The translations under genes and the position numbers were made by a program. The notes below the pieces were generated by a model that saw only the letters and a program-made list of their open reading frames with translations, had not been told where the DNA came from and made no database searches. A stretch of 64,000 bases of DNA from Microbacterium fluvii. Its GTDB lineage: Bacteria; Actinomycetota; Actinomycetes; Actinomycetales; Microbacteriaceae. Location of the stretch: NCBI RefSeq assembly GCF_025515205.1, contig NZ_JAOPFX010000001.1, positions 992,001 through 1,056,000 of the forward strand. The letters run 5' to 3'. Below, one piece after another: positions 16,939 to 24,029 of this stretch; within the stretch, counting starts at the first letter, position 1, and each line of letters begins with the position of its first letter.

Positions 16939-17622
16939 TGCCCACAGTTGAATGTGCAGCCGTGAGGACAAGCTGTACCCAAGCTGGAGTGCGGGCCCGC
17001 TGAGTGCTCGTAGGCCTTGTGTGATCAGATCGGGTGTTGTGCCCTCCGGCATGATCCAAGTCCGCTCTGGCGGAACATTGGCGATCGCTCGGATCTCTGC
17101 GACTTCGGCCAGATCACCGGTGCCGGTGACGACGAACTTCAGGACGGAGCGATCCGCTGGAAACGACGCGAGCGCGCTCGGTCGTACTCGCCGCTTCTCA
17201 ACTATTCCGGAGTTGCTGAGTTTGGGGCTCACTACGAACAAGTCGATCACGTCCGAGACGCGCGACGTGGGGCTGACCGTTCCGTTCGTCTCGATTTCGA
17301 CGCGGAGGTCCGGCATGCGCTGGCGCAGAAGGACCACGAGTTCGCTGACGGCCGGCTGCTGAAGCAACGGTTCGCCGCCAGTGACGATGAGCAGGCGCAC
17401 ATCCTGCAGCTCGGCGATGAGCTGCGCCATCAGCTCCGATGCTTCAATCTCATGCTGCTCGTCTGCAGGATCGAACGAAGCCCAGTCCCAGCTGTGCCGC
17501 GTGTCACACCAAGAGCAATTGAGATTGCAGTTCGCGAGGCGCAAGAAAACTGCTGCCTGACCCATGCTCGGTCCCTCACCTTGGAAGGAGCGAAAGACCT
17601 CGTTGACCTGTAGGACGGTCAC
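16921..17622 (-). CDS. queE: 7-carboxy-7-deazaguanine synthase (radical SAM)
   Basis: 233 aa. Radical SAM cluster motif NCNLNCSWCDT with C32, C36 and C39 (CxxxCxxC), preceded by the QueE signature FRSFQGEGPSMGQAAVFLRL. The SAM-binding TGGEPLLQ and VEIETNG follow. It rearranges CPH4 to 7-carboxy-7-deazaguanine, the third step of preQ0 synthesis. GTG start in a 4-bp overlap with queD. It is the last gene of the island operon. A FolE for the first step is not in the window. Base composition is visibly less GC-rich than the flanks. Confidence 0.92.
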   Translation of the reverse strand: MTVLQVNEVFRSFQGEGPSMGQAAVFLRLANCNLNCSWCDTRHSWDWASFDPADEQHEIEASELMAQLIAELQDVRLLIVTGGEPLLQQPAVSELVVLLRQRMPDLRVEIETNGTVSPTSRVSDVIDLFVVSPKLSNSGIVEKRRVRPSALASFPADRSVLKFVVTGTGDLAEVAEIRAIANVPPERTWIMPEGTTPDLITQGLRALSGPALQLGYSLSSRLHIQLWADARGR

Positions 17623-17990
17623 TGCAGCGCACGGCGGACTACAGCCAGTGACTTGGCTGTCTCCCAGACCCGGACCTCGCTGAGATGCAAGCCGGTCGCG
17701 TCTGCCTTGCGGAGGATGTGGATCCCGAGCCGCTCTGCGGTCGGGTTGTCGAGGTGATCGTTGAGAAGGGTGTGATCGAGTGGCTCAAGGATCTCCCGCC
17801 ACACGACGTCGCTCAGCTCGTCGAAGTCGATCACGATGCCGCGTTCGTCCAGCGGGCCTTGGACGTCCACTTGCACGCGGTAGGAGTGGCCGTGCAGGTT
17901 CTTGCACTTGCCGGGGTGCCATGCCAGGAAGTGCGCGGCGTGGAACTCGAATTCCTGACTGACCGTCACGATCAGGTCCTGGTCGCTCAC
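17619..17990 (-). CDS. queD: 6-carboxytetrahydropterin synthase
   Basis: 123 aa. Zinc/catalytic residues as in QueD: FEFHAAHFL (H17, H20), KCKNLHGHSY (C29, H33, H35) and VRVWET (E110). Converts 7,8-dihydroneopterin triphosphate to 6-carboxytetrahydropterin, step two of 7-deazaguanine synthesis. The GTG at 17990 was preferred to an in-frame ATG at 18005 because it makes the GTGA overlap with queC and has GGGGGA at normal distance. Confidence 0.9.
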   Translation of the reverse strand: MSDQDLIVTVSQEFEFHAAHFLAWHPGKCKNLHGHSYRVQVDVQGPLDERGIVIDFDELSDVVWREILEPLDHTLLNDHLDNPTAERLGIHILRKADATGLHLSEVRVWETAKSLAVVRRALQ

Positions 17991-18643
17991 GATGGCGTCC
18001 CCCATTCGTACCCCTCGACGCCGTACGCCGCGAGGACCTGCACTCGCTTCCAACAACCAGGACATTGCCCGCAGGGAAGGTTGGAACGATGACACGAGGC
18101 GGTCCATCCGAGGATCCGCTCGTCGAGGTCCGACGCACGAAGGAGATCCTCGGTGGTGCGGTGTATCCCGGGCGCGATGACGTGCACTCCGCCTTCTTGG
18201 TAGGACGTCAGCGCGTCCAGACGTGTATAGAACTCGGCGGTGCCATCGAGATGGCGTTCGCCGTCCGGCGCCACCGACCCGAGCATCACCGCCGTGAGGT
18301 CGTGCTGGAGTGCGACCGCCGCCCCGGCGGTCGCGAGGAACTGGTTTCGGTACGGCCACCACTCGGGGCTCGGTGCGGCGCTGGGCTGACTTCCGCCTTC
18401 CTCTCGGAGGAGCCCGGAGCCGAACGCGGAGATTCCTAGGGAAACGTCCACGAGCCTCAGGTCGAGGAGTTCAGCCACGCGGCGTGACGCCCGCCGCTCG
18501 AGGTCGGCAGGCCTTTGCCCATAGTCCACGAACAGCAGCAGCTGCGGCCGATAAATCGCCGCGAGGGCCGTGCTGTCGAGGCCGCCAGAGAACAGGAGGA
18601 CTGAGTCAGACGTCACGACCGCCTGTTCATGATGCTCCGACAC
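17987..18643 (-). CDS. queC: 7-cyano-7-deazaguanine synthase-like protein
   Basis: 218 aa, GTG start after GGAGGGGG. PP-loop ATPase motif LLFSGGLDSTALA (residues 19-24 SGGLDS) and a C-terminal zinc site C184, C191, C194, C197 (SNLPCGQCPGCWKR) as in QueC, which converts CDG with ammonia and ATP to preQ0. The middle part is divergent from housekeeping QueC and looks like the QueC-like proteins of phage-defence loci, some of which act on other substrates. With QueD and QueE beside it, preQ0 synthesis is the simplest reading. Confidence 0.85.
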   Translation of the reverse strand: MSEHHEQAVVTSDSVLLFSGGLDSTALAAIYRPQLLLFVDYGQRPADLERRASRRVAELLDLRLVDVSLGISAFGSGLLREEGGSQPSAAPSPEWWPYRNQFLATAGAAVALQHDLTAVMLGSVAPDGERHLDGTAEFYTRLDALTSYQEGGVHVIAPGIHRTTEDLLRASDLDERILGWTASCHRSNLPCGQCPGCWKRVQVLAAYGVEGYEWGTPS

Positions 18644-19844
18644 CGAGCCCCCTCCAGATCGCGCGGTACATCGCCGAGGTGTAGTCCGCATGCTGTTCAG
18701 CGCCCGTGCCGAGCAGCATCGTCGCCCCCTCTGCGTGCCCCATACCGCCGGCGGCGACCACCGGGATGCTGCGCGCGGTCGCCCAGCCCGTCTCGAACAG
18801 GGTTCCCGGGTCCCAGCCGTCGAGGATCGCGAACACCGCGTCGCAGCGGGAGAGGCCGGCAAGGTCGGCTTCGGCAACTTCCGGGCCACCGAGCCCAATC
18901 TCATGGACAGGGCTGAAGACCCGGGCACCAGCGCTCTCGAGGAAGGTCTTGCACTGATCGATAAGCCAGCGTTGCTCGATCGAGAAGAACGGACCGGCGA
19001 GATAGATCAGGGGGGCGCGACCGGCGTTGTCGAGTTCGTCGCTGCCGGCTTCCGGTGCTTCACCGGCGAGTGCTGCGGGGGAGAGCTGGACGCCGTTGCC
19101 GTCGCACCACCAGGCGGTCGCTGCGCTCGCGAATCGGGCCGCGTCCACCGGTTCACTTCCTCTTTGCCACGCGTGTGCGAACGCCGCTGAGAAGACGTCG
19201 CCGCTGCCCAGCTTGTGCACGGTGGCGGTCGGGTGGGCGCCCACCCAGGTCTGGCGTTGGCTGTCTCGCTCGGTGACAAGGCACCCGCGTGCGCCGGCCT
19301 TCGTGACCACGACTTCAGCCCCCAGCGTCTCCGCCATCTCCCGTGCTGCGTCCTCGACGTCGACACCTCCAGTGAACGCGCGCGTCTCCATCGCGTTGGC
19401 GGAGATCGCGAGGCGCGCTGGCGCGTCCCACGGTGGGCGCTCCTGCGTGAAGAGGGCGTCGTCGGTCGACTGCGGATCGTAGACGAGCGTGGTCGCGGTG
19501 ATCTGACGGGCACCTCGCTCGACTATGCCAAACGCGAGTACGTCCTCGCCGGCGACGTCGAACGGGTGATCCAGGGAAGCTGCGTTTCCGCGGATCATCG
19601 GTTCAACGAAGGGAGCGCGGTAGTGGAAGCCGACGGCTCGATCTCGACCGACGTTGCGCGTCGTGATGCCCAACAGGCCGCAGGCGCCCTCAAGTAGCGG
19701 CGTGAAGCCATCCTCGACGGCGGTGACGAATTCGACGTCAGCGCCGGAAAGCAAAGACGCCGCCCGGAATCCGCTCCCGCCAACGTCCTCGCGGTGCCCA
19801 GTCGAGTCCACCTCCTCGCGATACGTTCCGCCGCCGATGATCAT
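18627..19844 (-). CDS. PfkB-like nucleoside kinase fused to nucleoside deoxyribosyltransferase
   Basis: 405 aa, two domains. Residues 1 to about 265 are PfkB/ribokinase-like: GGSGFRAASLL substrate-site motif and KLGSGDVFSAAFAHAW (anion hole and catalytic Asp, about residues 213-216). From about residue 278 to the end is an N-deoxyribosyltransferase domain: IYLAGPFFS, then CDAVFAILDGWDPGTLFETGWA with the catalytic Glu at about 351. The first domain would phosphorylate a nucleoside and the second would swap a base onto deoxyribose. Next to QueC/D/E this suggests making a 7-deazaguanine deoxynucleotide; that is inference. ATGA overlap with the 107-aa gene upstream. Confidence 0.82.
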   Translation of the reverse strand: MIIGGGTYREEVDSTGHREDVGGSGFRAASLLSGADVEFVTAVEDGFTPLLEGACGLLGITTRNVGRDRAVGFHYRAPFVEPMIRGNAASLDHPFDVAGEDVLAFGIVERGARQITATTLVYDPQSTDDALFTQERPPWDAPARLAISANAMETRAFTGGVDVEDAAREMAETLGAEVVVTKAGARGCLVTERDSQRQTWVGAHPTATVHKLGSGDVFSAAFAHAWQRGSEPVDAARFASAATAWWCDGNGVQLSPAALAGEAPEAGSDELDNAGRAPLIYLAGPFFSIEQRWLIDQCKTFLESAGARVFSPVHEIGLGGPEVAEADLAGLSRCDAVFAILDGWDPGTLFETGWATARSIPVVAAGGMGHAEGATMLLGTGAEQHADYTSAMYRAIWRGLGVGAS

Positions 19845-20164
19845 GTCGCGGCGATCCGGAGCATCACGTGCCCGCCCCGGATGGACACCACCGTCGCCGT
19901 GTACTGCACCCCCTGTTGCAGGCACGAGATCAGGAACTCCTCGGGGATGATCGCACCGGCCTCGCGGCCATCGTCGGTTACCACCGCGATCACGGGCGTC
20001 GGGTTCTCCCGAAGGGACAGATGCATGACGTCGCCGATGCTGAGAGTCTCGACGACCGCTTCGTTGGGTGCTTGGAGCGGTTTGTCGGGACGGGGACCCG
20101 CACAATTGGCGACCCCGCCATTACCACCGACCCGTGGATAGTCGGGACCGCTCGATCCGCTCAT
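19841..20164 (-). CDS. Small protein of unknown function in the deazaguanine operon
   Basis: 107 aa. Gly/Pro/Ser-rich first 40 residues (GSSGPDYPRVGGNGG), then a compact, beta-rich part: ETLSIGDVMHLSL, PVIAVVTDDGREAGAIIPEEFLISCLQQG, YTATVVSIRGGHVMLRI. The last 70 residues could be a small barrel (OB or SH3-like) with a nucleic-acid or protein-binding role. No family recognised. Start ATG follows GGAAGGG. Placed between the OGG-like glycosylase gene (37-nt gap) and the kinase/transferase gene (ATGA overlap), so it belongs to the operon. Confidence 0.75.
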   Translation of the reverse strand: MSGSSGPDYPRVGGNGGVANCAGPRPDKPLQAPNEAVVETLSIGDVMHLSLRENPTPVIAVVTDDGREAGAIIPEEFLISCLQQGVQYTATVVSIRGGHVMLRIAAT

Positions 20165-20201
20165 CACCACACCCTTCCTCATCGAAACCGGTGACGAAAT
20201 G

Positions 20202-21029
20202 CTATCGGCTGTCGACCGCCCCGAGTCGGCGACGCGCGCGGGCCGCACGCTCAGCCCAGATCGTGGCATCTAGGGCGGCCGCGCTGACACCCCCGTGGCG
20301 TGCCCACTCCACGAACACGGCCTCCATCTCCCAGTAGTTCCGCGTCGGGTTCCAGTCAGGGTCGAACACGCCGCAGGCGGTAGCGGCGCGCCAAACGTGA
20401 ATATCCACGATGGCGACCTCCGCATCTGGCCACCGATTCCGGACGATCCAGCTTGCCGTCTTCGGACCGATGCCATTGAAGGACAGGAGCCAGTCGCGGG
20501 CTCCGATGGGATCGTCCGGGGCCGGCTCCTGCTTCAACCGCGACAGCGCGCTCGCGATCCTCGCGGACTTCTGATTCGGGAACCGGTACCGGGCCGCACG
20601 GCCCGAGGCGAGCGACAGAGGGCGAGCCAATTGCTCGGCGATCAAACCAGGGTCGGGCGCGACGTCGGATGCGATCAACCCGGCGTCCCGAACCGCGTGG
20701 AACGCGGCCACATTCAGTTCATAGGTCACCCCGAAGCCGCCCAGCAGGCAGGCGACCACCTCCTCATCGAGGGAAGATCCGAGGCGATAGGTGTCATCCG
20801 GCGAACTCGTGGGGGTCATCTGCTCCGCCCGCGCGACCCAATAGGCAGGACTCTCGTACATCCACGGCTGTCCCCACTCGATCGTGCGCGCGCGGTAGTT
20901 GTCCGGCCGGAGGACGACGTCCGTGCGCATGCCGGCAATCAGCGTGGAGAGGTAGCCGTCAGGCGGGAGCCGGTCCACGCCGGATTCAACGAGGGGAGCT
21001 GTCGTTAGCTCCATCGGCACCGTGCTCAT
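20202..21029 (-). CDS. HhH-GPD DNA glycosylase-like protein (OGG type)
   Basis: 275 aa. The C-terminal half carries a helix-hairpin-helix WLLSFNGIGPKTASWIVRN with K190 in the position of the OGG1 catalytic Lys, and VAIVDIHVWRA with D209 as the conserved Asp. The N-terminal part is unlike housekeeping OGG, EndoIII or AlkA. OGG-like proteins of this kind occur as accessory genes in bacterial conflict loci. It may remove or recognise a modified guanine in DNA, or process a free nucleoside. ATG 21029 chosen over GTG 21044 because GGGGAG lies before it. First gene of the operon; the promoter in 21030-21210 was not identified. Confidence 0.85.
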   Translation of the reverse strand: MSTVPMELTTAPLVESGVDRLPPDGYLSTLIAGMRTDVVLRPDNYRARTIEWGQPWMYESPAYWVARAEQMTPTSSPDDTYRLGSSLDEEVVACLLGGFGVTYELNVAAFHAVRDAGLIASDVAPDPGLIAEQLARPLSLASGRAARYRFPNQKSARIASALSRLKQEPAPDDPIGARDWLLSFNGIGPKTASWIVRNRWPDAEVAIVDIHVWRAATACGVFDPDWNPTRNYWEMEAVFVEWARHGGVSAAALDATIWAERAARARRRLGAVDSR

Positions 21030-21212
21030 GCGTCGGCTCCCCACGCGTCGGGCTCGCCCTGGCCGCGAACCGATCCCTGCGATTCAACCAGCATCCAAAG
21101 GCCGCCACCACACGCGCCGAGCAGTCCAGGAGACATCTGTCCGCTGGCAGCGTTCCAGACCGACGGTCACGGGCTCGGATGCAGGAACCCACTGGTGGCA
21201 CGCAACAGAGGG

Positions 21213-21218
21213 TAGGTT
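21213..21218 (+). promoter_or_regulatory. -10 box of the Mrr-like nuclease gene (near-leaderless)
   Basis: TAGGTT, 8 nt before the GTG at 21227. Together with the host-like spacing it suggests the island gene is read by the host sigma factor. Confidence 0.45.
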
Positions 21219-21226
21219 CGTCACTC

Positions 21227-22273
21227 GTGGAACCCTGGCGTCGCTATCAGCACGATGTAGCCGACTTCTACCTTTCCCTCGGGATGGCCGCAGAGGTCGA
21301 CGTCAAGGGGTACCCCGGGTCGCGGGCGACGCATGACATCGATGTCCTCGTCCAGACGAAGATCGGCGGGCAGACGATAACCTGGATCGTCGAATGCAAG
21401 CAGTGGGCGCGCCCCATCCCAAAGGAACGAGTTCTCACCCTGCAGGGCGTTGTTGCCGATGTGGGGGCTGATCGTGGCATTCTCCTGTGCGAGAGAGGCT
21501 TCCAAGCCGGCGCCTACCGTGCAGCGGTGGCGACCAACACCACCTTGACCTCGCTCGCGGATCTGCGGGAGAACACGCAGGCGGAGCGAGAAGCGGCATC
21601 TCTGCAGGCAATCACGAGGCGCGCCGCCCAGACCGCCCAGAGAGTGAGTCAGCTGTGGCCCTGGGCTACACCGTTGGTCCCGCGAGGTGCTTTCACTGTC
21701 GAGGAGATGCTAGAAGTCGCAACCCCGTCGCTCGAGCTCACCCACTACATCGTGCCGCGGCTGCATATCGGCGAGAGCGTCCAGATGATCGGCGAACTCG
21801 CGGACCACCGCGCCGCCGGCGGCGCGCTCGATGCGACTGCGAGCCTTCTCACCGAGGTCGAAGCCCGGCTCACGAACCTTGAACAGCGGCGAGAGAGGAA
21901 TGCGGCCAGCGCCGGTCAACACTTCGCGCAGATTGAGACCAACGCTTCCACGTTCATCGATCTGGTTGCCACTCCGGATCTCGACAGCGTGGCGACGCCC
22001 GCCGTGCAGGCAATGCGCAACATCAGCGATGCCGCTGACCAGATCCTTGCCACCACACCCTCAGAGATTGGAAACGCACTGCGAAGGGTCATGGTGTACA
22101 TGCTCGACAGCGTCTACCTACTCCCCGCGCACGGAGCCGATGATCAGGAACGCGAACAGGCCAAGGAAACAGCGAAAGCGCTCGTGGCACGCGCGCAGAC
22201 GATGCTGGCCGAGATCATCGCATCACGCCAACAGGCGCGTACACCATCCGACCCGGCCGAAACGGCAGGGTGA
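21227..22273 (+). CDS. Mrr-like restriction endonuclease domain protein
   Basis: 348 aa. Residues 1-110 form a PD-(D/E)xK nuclease of Mrr type: RRYQHDVADFYLSLG, THDIDVLVQTK (D39), WIVECKQWARP (E56, K58) and TLQGVVADVGADRGILLCERGF (Q73 region). The remaining two thirds are mainly helical with a possible coiled coil (about 200-240) and no recognised domain. Mrr-type enzymes cut modified DNA; in this setting it could target DNA with or without a deazaguanine mark. It diverges from the six-gene operon with 197 nt between starts. It could also be a solitary type IV enzyme carried by the island. Confidence 0.82.
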   Translation: MEPWRRYQHDVADFYLSLGMAAEVDVKGYPGSRATHDIDVLVQTKIGGQTITWIVECKQWARPIPKERVLTLQGVVADVGADRGILLCERGFQAGAYRAAVATNTTLTSLADLRENTQAEREAASLQAITRRAAQTAQRVSQLWPWATPLVPRGAFTVEEMLEVATPSLELTHYIVPRLHIGESVQMIGELADHRAAGGALDATASLLTEVEARLTNLEQRRERNAASAGQHFAQIETNASTFIDLVATPDLDSVATPAVQAMRNISDAADQILATTPSEIGNALRRVMVYMLDSVYLLPAHGADDQEREQAKETAKALVARAQTMLAEIIASRQQARTPSDPAETAG

Positions 22274-22318
22274 CGCGGCACAGGCGCGGCCACTCCAATT
22301 GATCGGACGGGCGTGAGC

Positions 22319-22829
22319 TCACTGATTGCGCTCGTCGCCGTCTCCGACCTCCCAAACCAACGAGTCGCTCATGTCTGACATGGGCTGGGTCGACTCGACG
22401 TCGATGGGCCCTCGAGTGTCCCGAGCGCGGACGAATGGGAACACCTGCTTTGCGAAGAGCGGTCAGGACCGTATGGGCGTCGAACCCAAGACGCCGCCCG
22501 ATAGACGCTGCGGAGCGGCCATCACGGTACAGATCCGCGGCGGTCGCGATGTCCGCCTCTTCCATCCGGCGAACAGTCTTGATCCCGCGGACCGCGAGAT
22601 GGATGCTGACGGTCGGGCGGGTGATGCCGTACTCCCGTGCGACCTCGGCGACACTTCTCAGCTTTCGGTAGCGAACGACTAGTTCATCTACCTCCGTCGG
22701 ACGCAGCTGCCGAGCCGATCTCGCCGTGCGACCAACCACCGCCGGACGGCGCGAATCCCGTGCCTTTCGCTCCAGATCGGCAACTGCGCGCTCCTCGCGA
22801 AGTTTCGAGTAGACATGCAGTAGGTCCAC
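22319..22829 (-). pseudogene. Frameshifted double-HTH protein (recombinase-tail-like)
   Basis: From a possible GTG at 22829 the frame encodes LRPTEVDELVVRYRKLRSVAEVAREYGITRPTVSIHL ... SIGRRLGFDAHTVLTALRKAGVPIRPR, two HTH units of the kind found as C-terminal tails of actinobacterial serine recombinases. The frame then turns into Arg-rich noise. Shifting at the GGG around 22420-22422 restores an ordered end (DTRGPIDVESTQPM ... WEVGDGDERNQ) with a stop at 22319, clear of the convergent nuclease gene. Length is 3n+1, so one extra base fits. The 5' end lies inside the putative attR, so the N-terminus may also be lost. A sequencing error cannot be excluded. Confidence 0.6.
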
Positions 22830-22831
22830 CG
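22822..22831 (+). repeat. Putative attR: copy of the tRNA-Ala 3' end
   Basis: AGGTCCACCG, identical to 16709-16718 and in the same orientation, directly followed by a strong hairpin. A 10-nt match in 6 kb could occur by chance, but its place at the GC-content boundary and before a terminator supports an att site. Confidence 0.5.
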
Positions 22832-22832
22832 G

Positions 22833-22871
22833 AACGACGAAGCGCCCCCCTTGTGGGGGCGCTTCGTCGTT
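22833..22871 (+). terminator. Strong hairpin, possibly the displaced tRNA-Ala terminator
   Basis: Perfect 17-bp stem (22833-22849 with 22855-22871), 5-nt loop, no long T run. It lies immediately after the attR copy, where the original tRNA terminator would be if the island had inserted into the tRNA 3' end. No gene upstream on the plus strand needs it otherwise. Confidence 0.7.
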
Positions 22872-22928
22872 GTGTCGTGTTCCGGCGATTCGAACTCCTG
22901 GGTGGGCCCACGTCGCAGAGGCATTGAC

Positions 22929-22934
22929 TACGGT
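22929..22934 (+). promoter_or_regulatory. -10 box of metallopeptidase gene (leaderless)
   Basis: TACGGT, 6 nt before the GTG at 22941. Confidence 0.55.
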
Positions 22935-22940
22935 GAGACA

Positions 22941-24026
22941 GTGACTGCGCAACCCCGCTGCCCGTACTGCCGACACTTCATGTTCCTCGACGCGCTGGCG
23001 TGCGCGAACTGCGGGGCGGAACTGGGCTACCACGTGCCGAGCCGTCAGTTCTTCGGCATCCACACCGGCAGCGTCGAGATCGACGGCCAGCGCTGGTACG
23101 CGTGCTCGAACCGGGACTGGGCGTGCAACTGGCTGGTGCGCGACGACGCCCCCGCGGGGCGCTGCTTCTCGTGCCGCCTGACCCGCACGCAGCCGGCCGC
23201 CGACGACACCGTCGCGATGGAGAAGCTCGCGACCACCGAAGAGGCCAAGCGTCGCTTGCTGCTGCAGCTGAGCGACCTCGGGCTGCCGATCCGCCCCTGG
23301 TACGCCGTGCCAGGGGGCCTCGGCTTCGATCTGCTCTCGAGCCTGTCGACCGGCACACGCGTCACGATCGGGCACGCGGGCGGCATCATCACCCTCGACC
23401 TGGCCGAGAGCCTCGACGACCGCCGCGAGGCGCTGCGGGTGCGGCTGGGCGAGCCGTATCGCACGATGCTCGGCCACCTGCGCCATGAGGTCGGCCACTA
23501 CTACCAGAACGTGCTCATCACCGACGAGGCGACCTGGGCGCGCTGCCGCGAGCTGTTCGGCGACGAGCGAGCGAGCTACAAGGACGCCCTCGCGCGCCAC
23601 TACCGCTTCGGTGCGCCCGAGGGCTGGCGCACGTCGTTCATCTCGGAGTACGCCACGATGCACCCATGGGAGGACTTCGCCGAGACGTTCGCGCACTACC
23701 TGCACATCACCGGCACCCTCGCCACGGCCGCAGCGATCGGCATCCATCTCGACGCGGCCACCACGAGCCTGCGCGACACCGATGTGATCCCGAGGGAGAG
23801 CTACCACGGCGAGCCCGTGCAGCGTCTGCTCACCGATTGGGAGTGGATGTCGCAGGCCTTCAACCGCATCAACCGGTCGATGGGCGCACGCGATCTGTAT
23901 CCGTTCGAGATCGTGCCGGAGGTGCGCGTCAAGCTCGGCTTCGTGCACGAACTCGTCGAGGGCGCGCGTCTGACCGACGACGAGCTGTTCGACGTCGCGC
24001 TGCGCCACGAGACCGAGCGCGCGTGA
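22941..24026 (+). CDS. Putative zinc-binding metallopeptidase (Peptidase_Mx type)
   Basis: 361 aa. N-terminal zinc ribbon-like cysteines (CPYCRHF ... CANCGAELGYHVPS) and a second Cys set (ACSNRDWACNW, GRCFSC). The C-terminal two thirds contain the metalloprotease motif HLRHEVGHYY (HExGH) and downstream DFAETFAHYLHITGTL, which supplies further ligands. The pattern is that of the zinc-binding metallopeptidase family of unknown physiological substrate, cytosolic and often seen in soil bacteria. GTG start set by the leaderless -10 box. Confidence 0.88.
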   Translation: MTAQPRCPYCRHFMFLDALACANCGAELGYHVPSRQFFGIHTGSVEIDGQRWYACSNRDWACNWLVRDDAPAGRCFSCRLTRTQPAADDTVAMEKLATTEEAKRRLLLQLSDLGLPIRPWYAVPGGLGFDLLSSLSTGTRVTIGHAGGIITLDLAESLDDRREALRVRLGEPYRTMLGHLRHEVGHYYQNVLITDEATWARCRELFGDERASYKDALARHYRFGAPEGWRTSFISEYATMHPWEDFAETFAHYLHITGTLATAAAIGIHLDAATTSLRDTDVIPRESYHGEPVQRLLTDWEWMSQAFNRINRSMGARDLYPFEIVPEVRVKLGFVHELVEGARLTDDELFDVALRHETERA

Positions 24027-24029
24027 GCG

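Noticed and set aside
16921..18643. Plain queuosine synthesis for tRNA
   Set aside because: No tgt, queA or queG is in the window, and the genes are linked to a deoxyribosyltransferase fusion and a glycosylase in an island; tRNA queuosine remains possible only if the rest lies elsewhere.
21030..21226. Small minus-strand frame between the glycosylase and nuclease genes
   Set aside because: Arg/Ala-rich translation without ribosome site or family likeness; more likely the divergent promoter region.
22870..22905. A T-arm-like stretch (GTTCGAAT on the minus strand) near the island end, possible tRNA
   Set aside because: The flanking bases do not form a T stem, and no acceptor or anticodon arm can be built. 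Treated as chance or a worn remnant.
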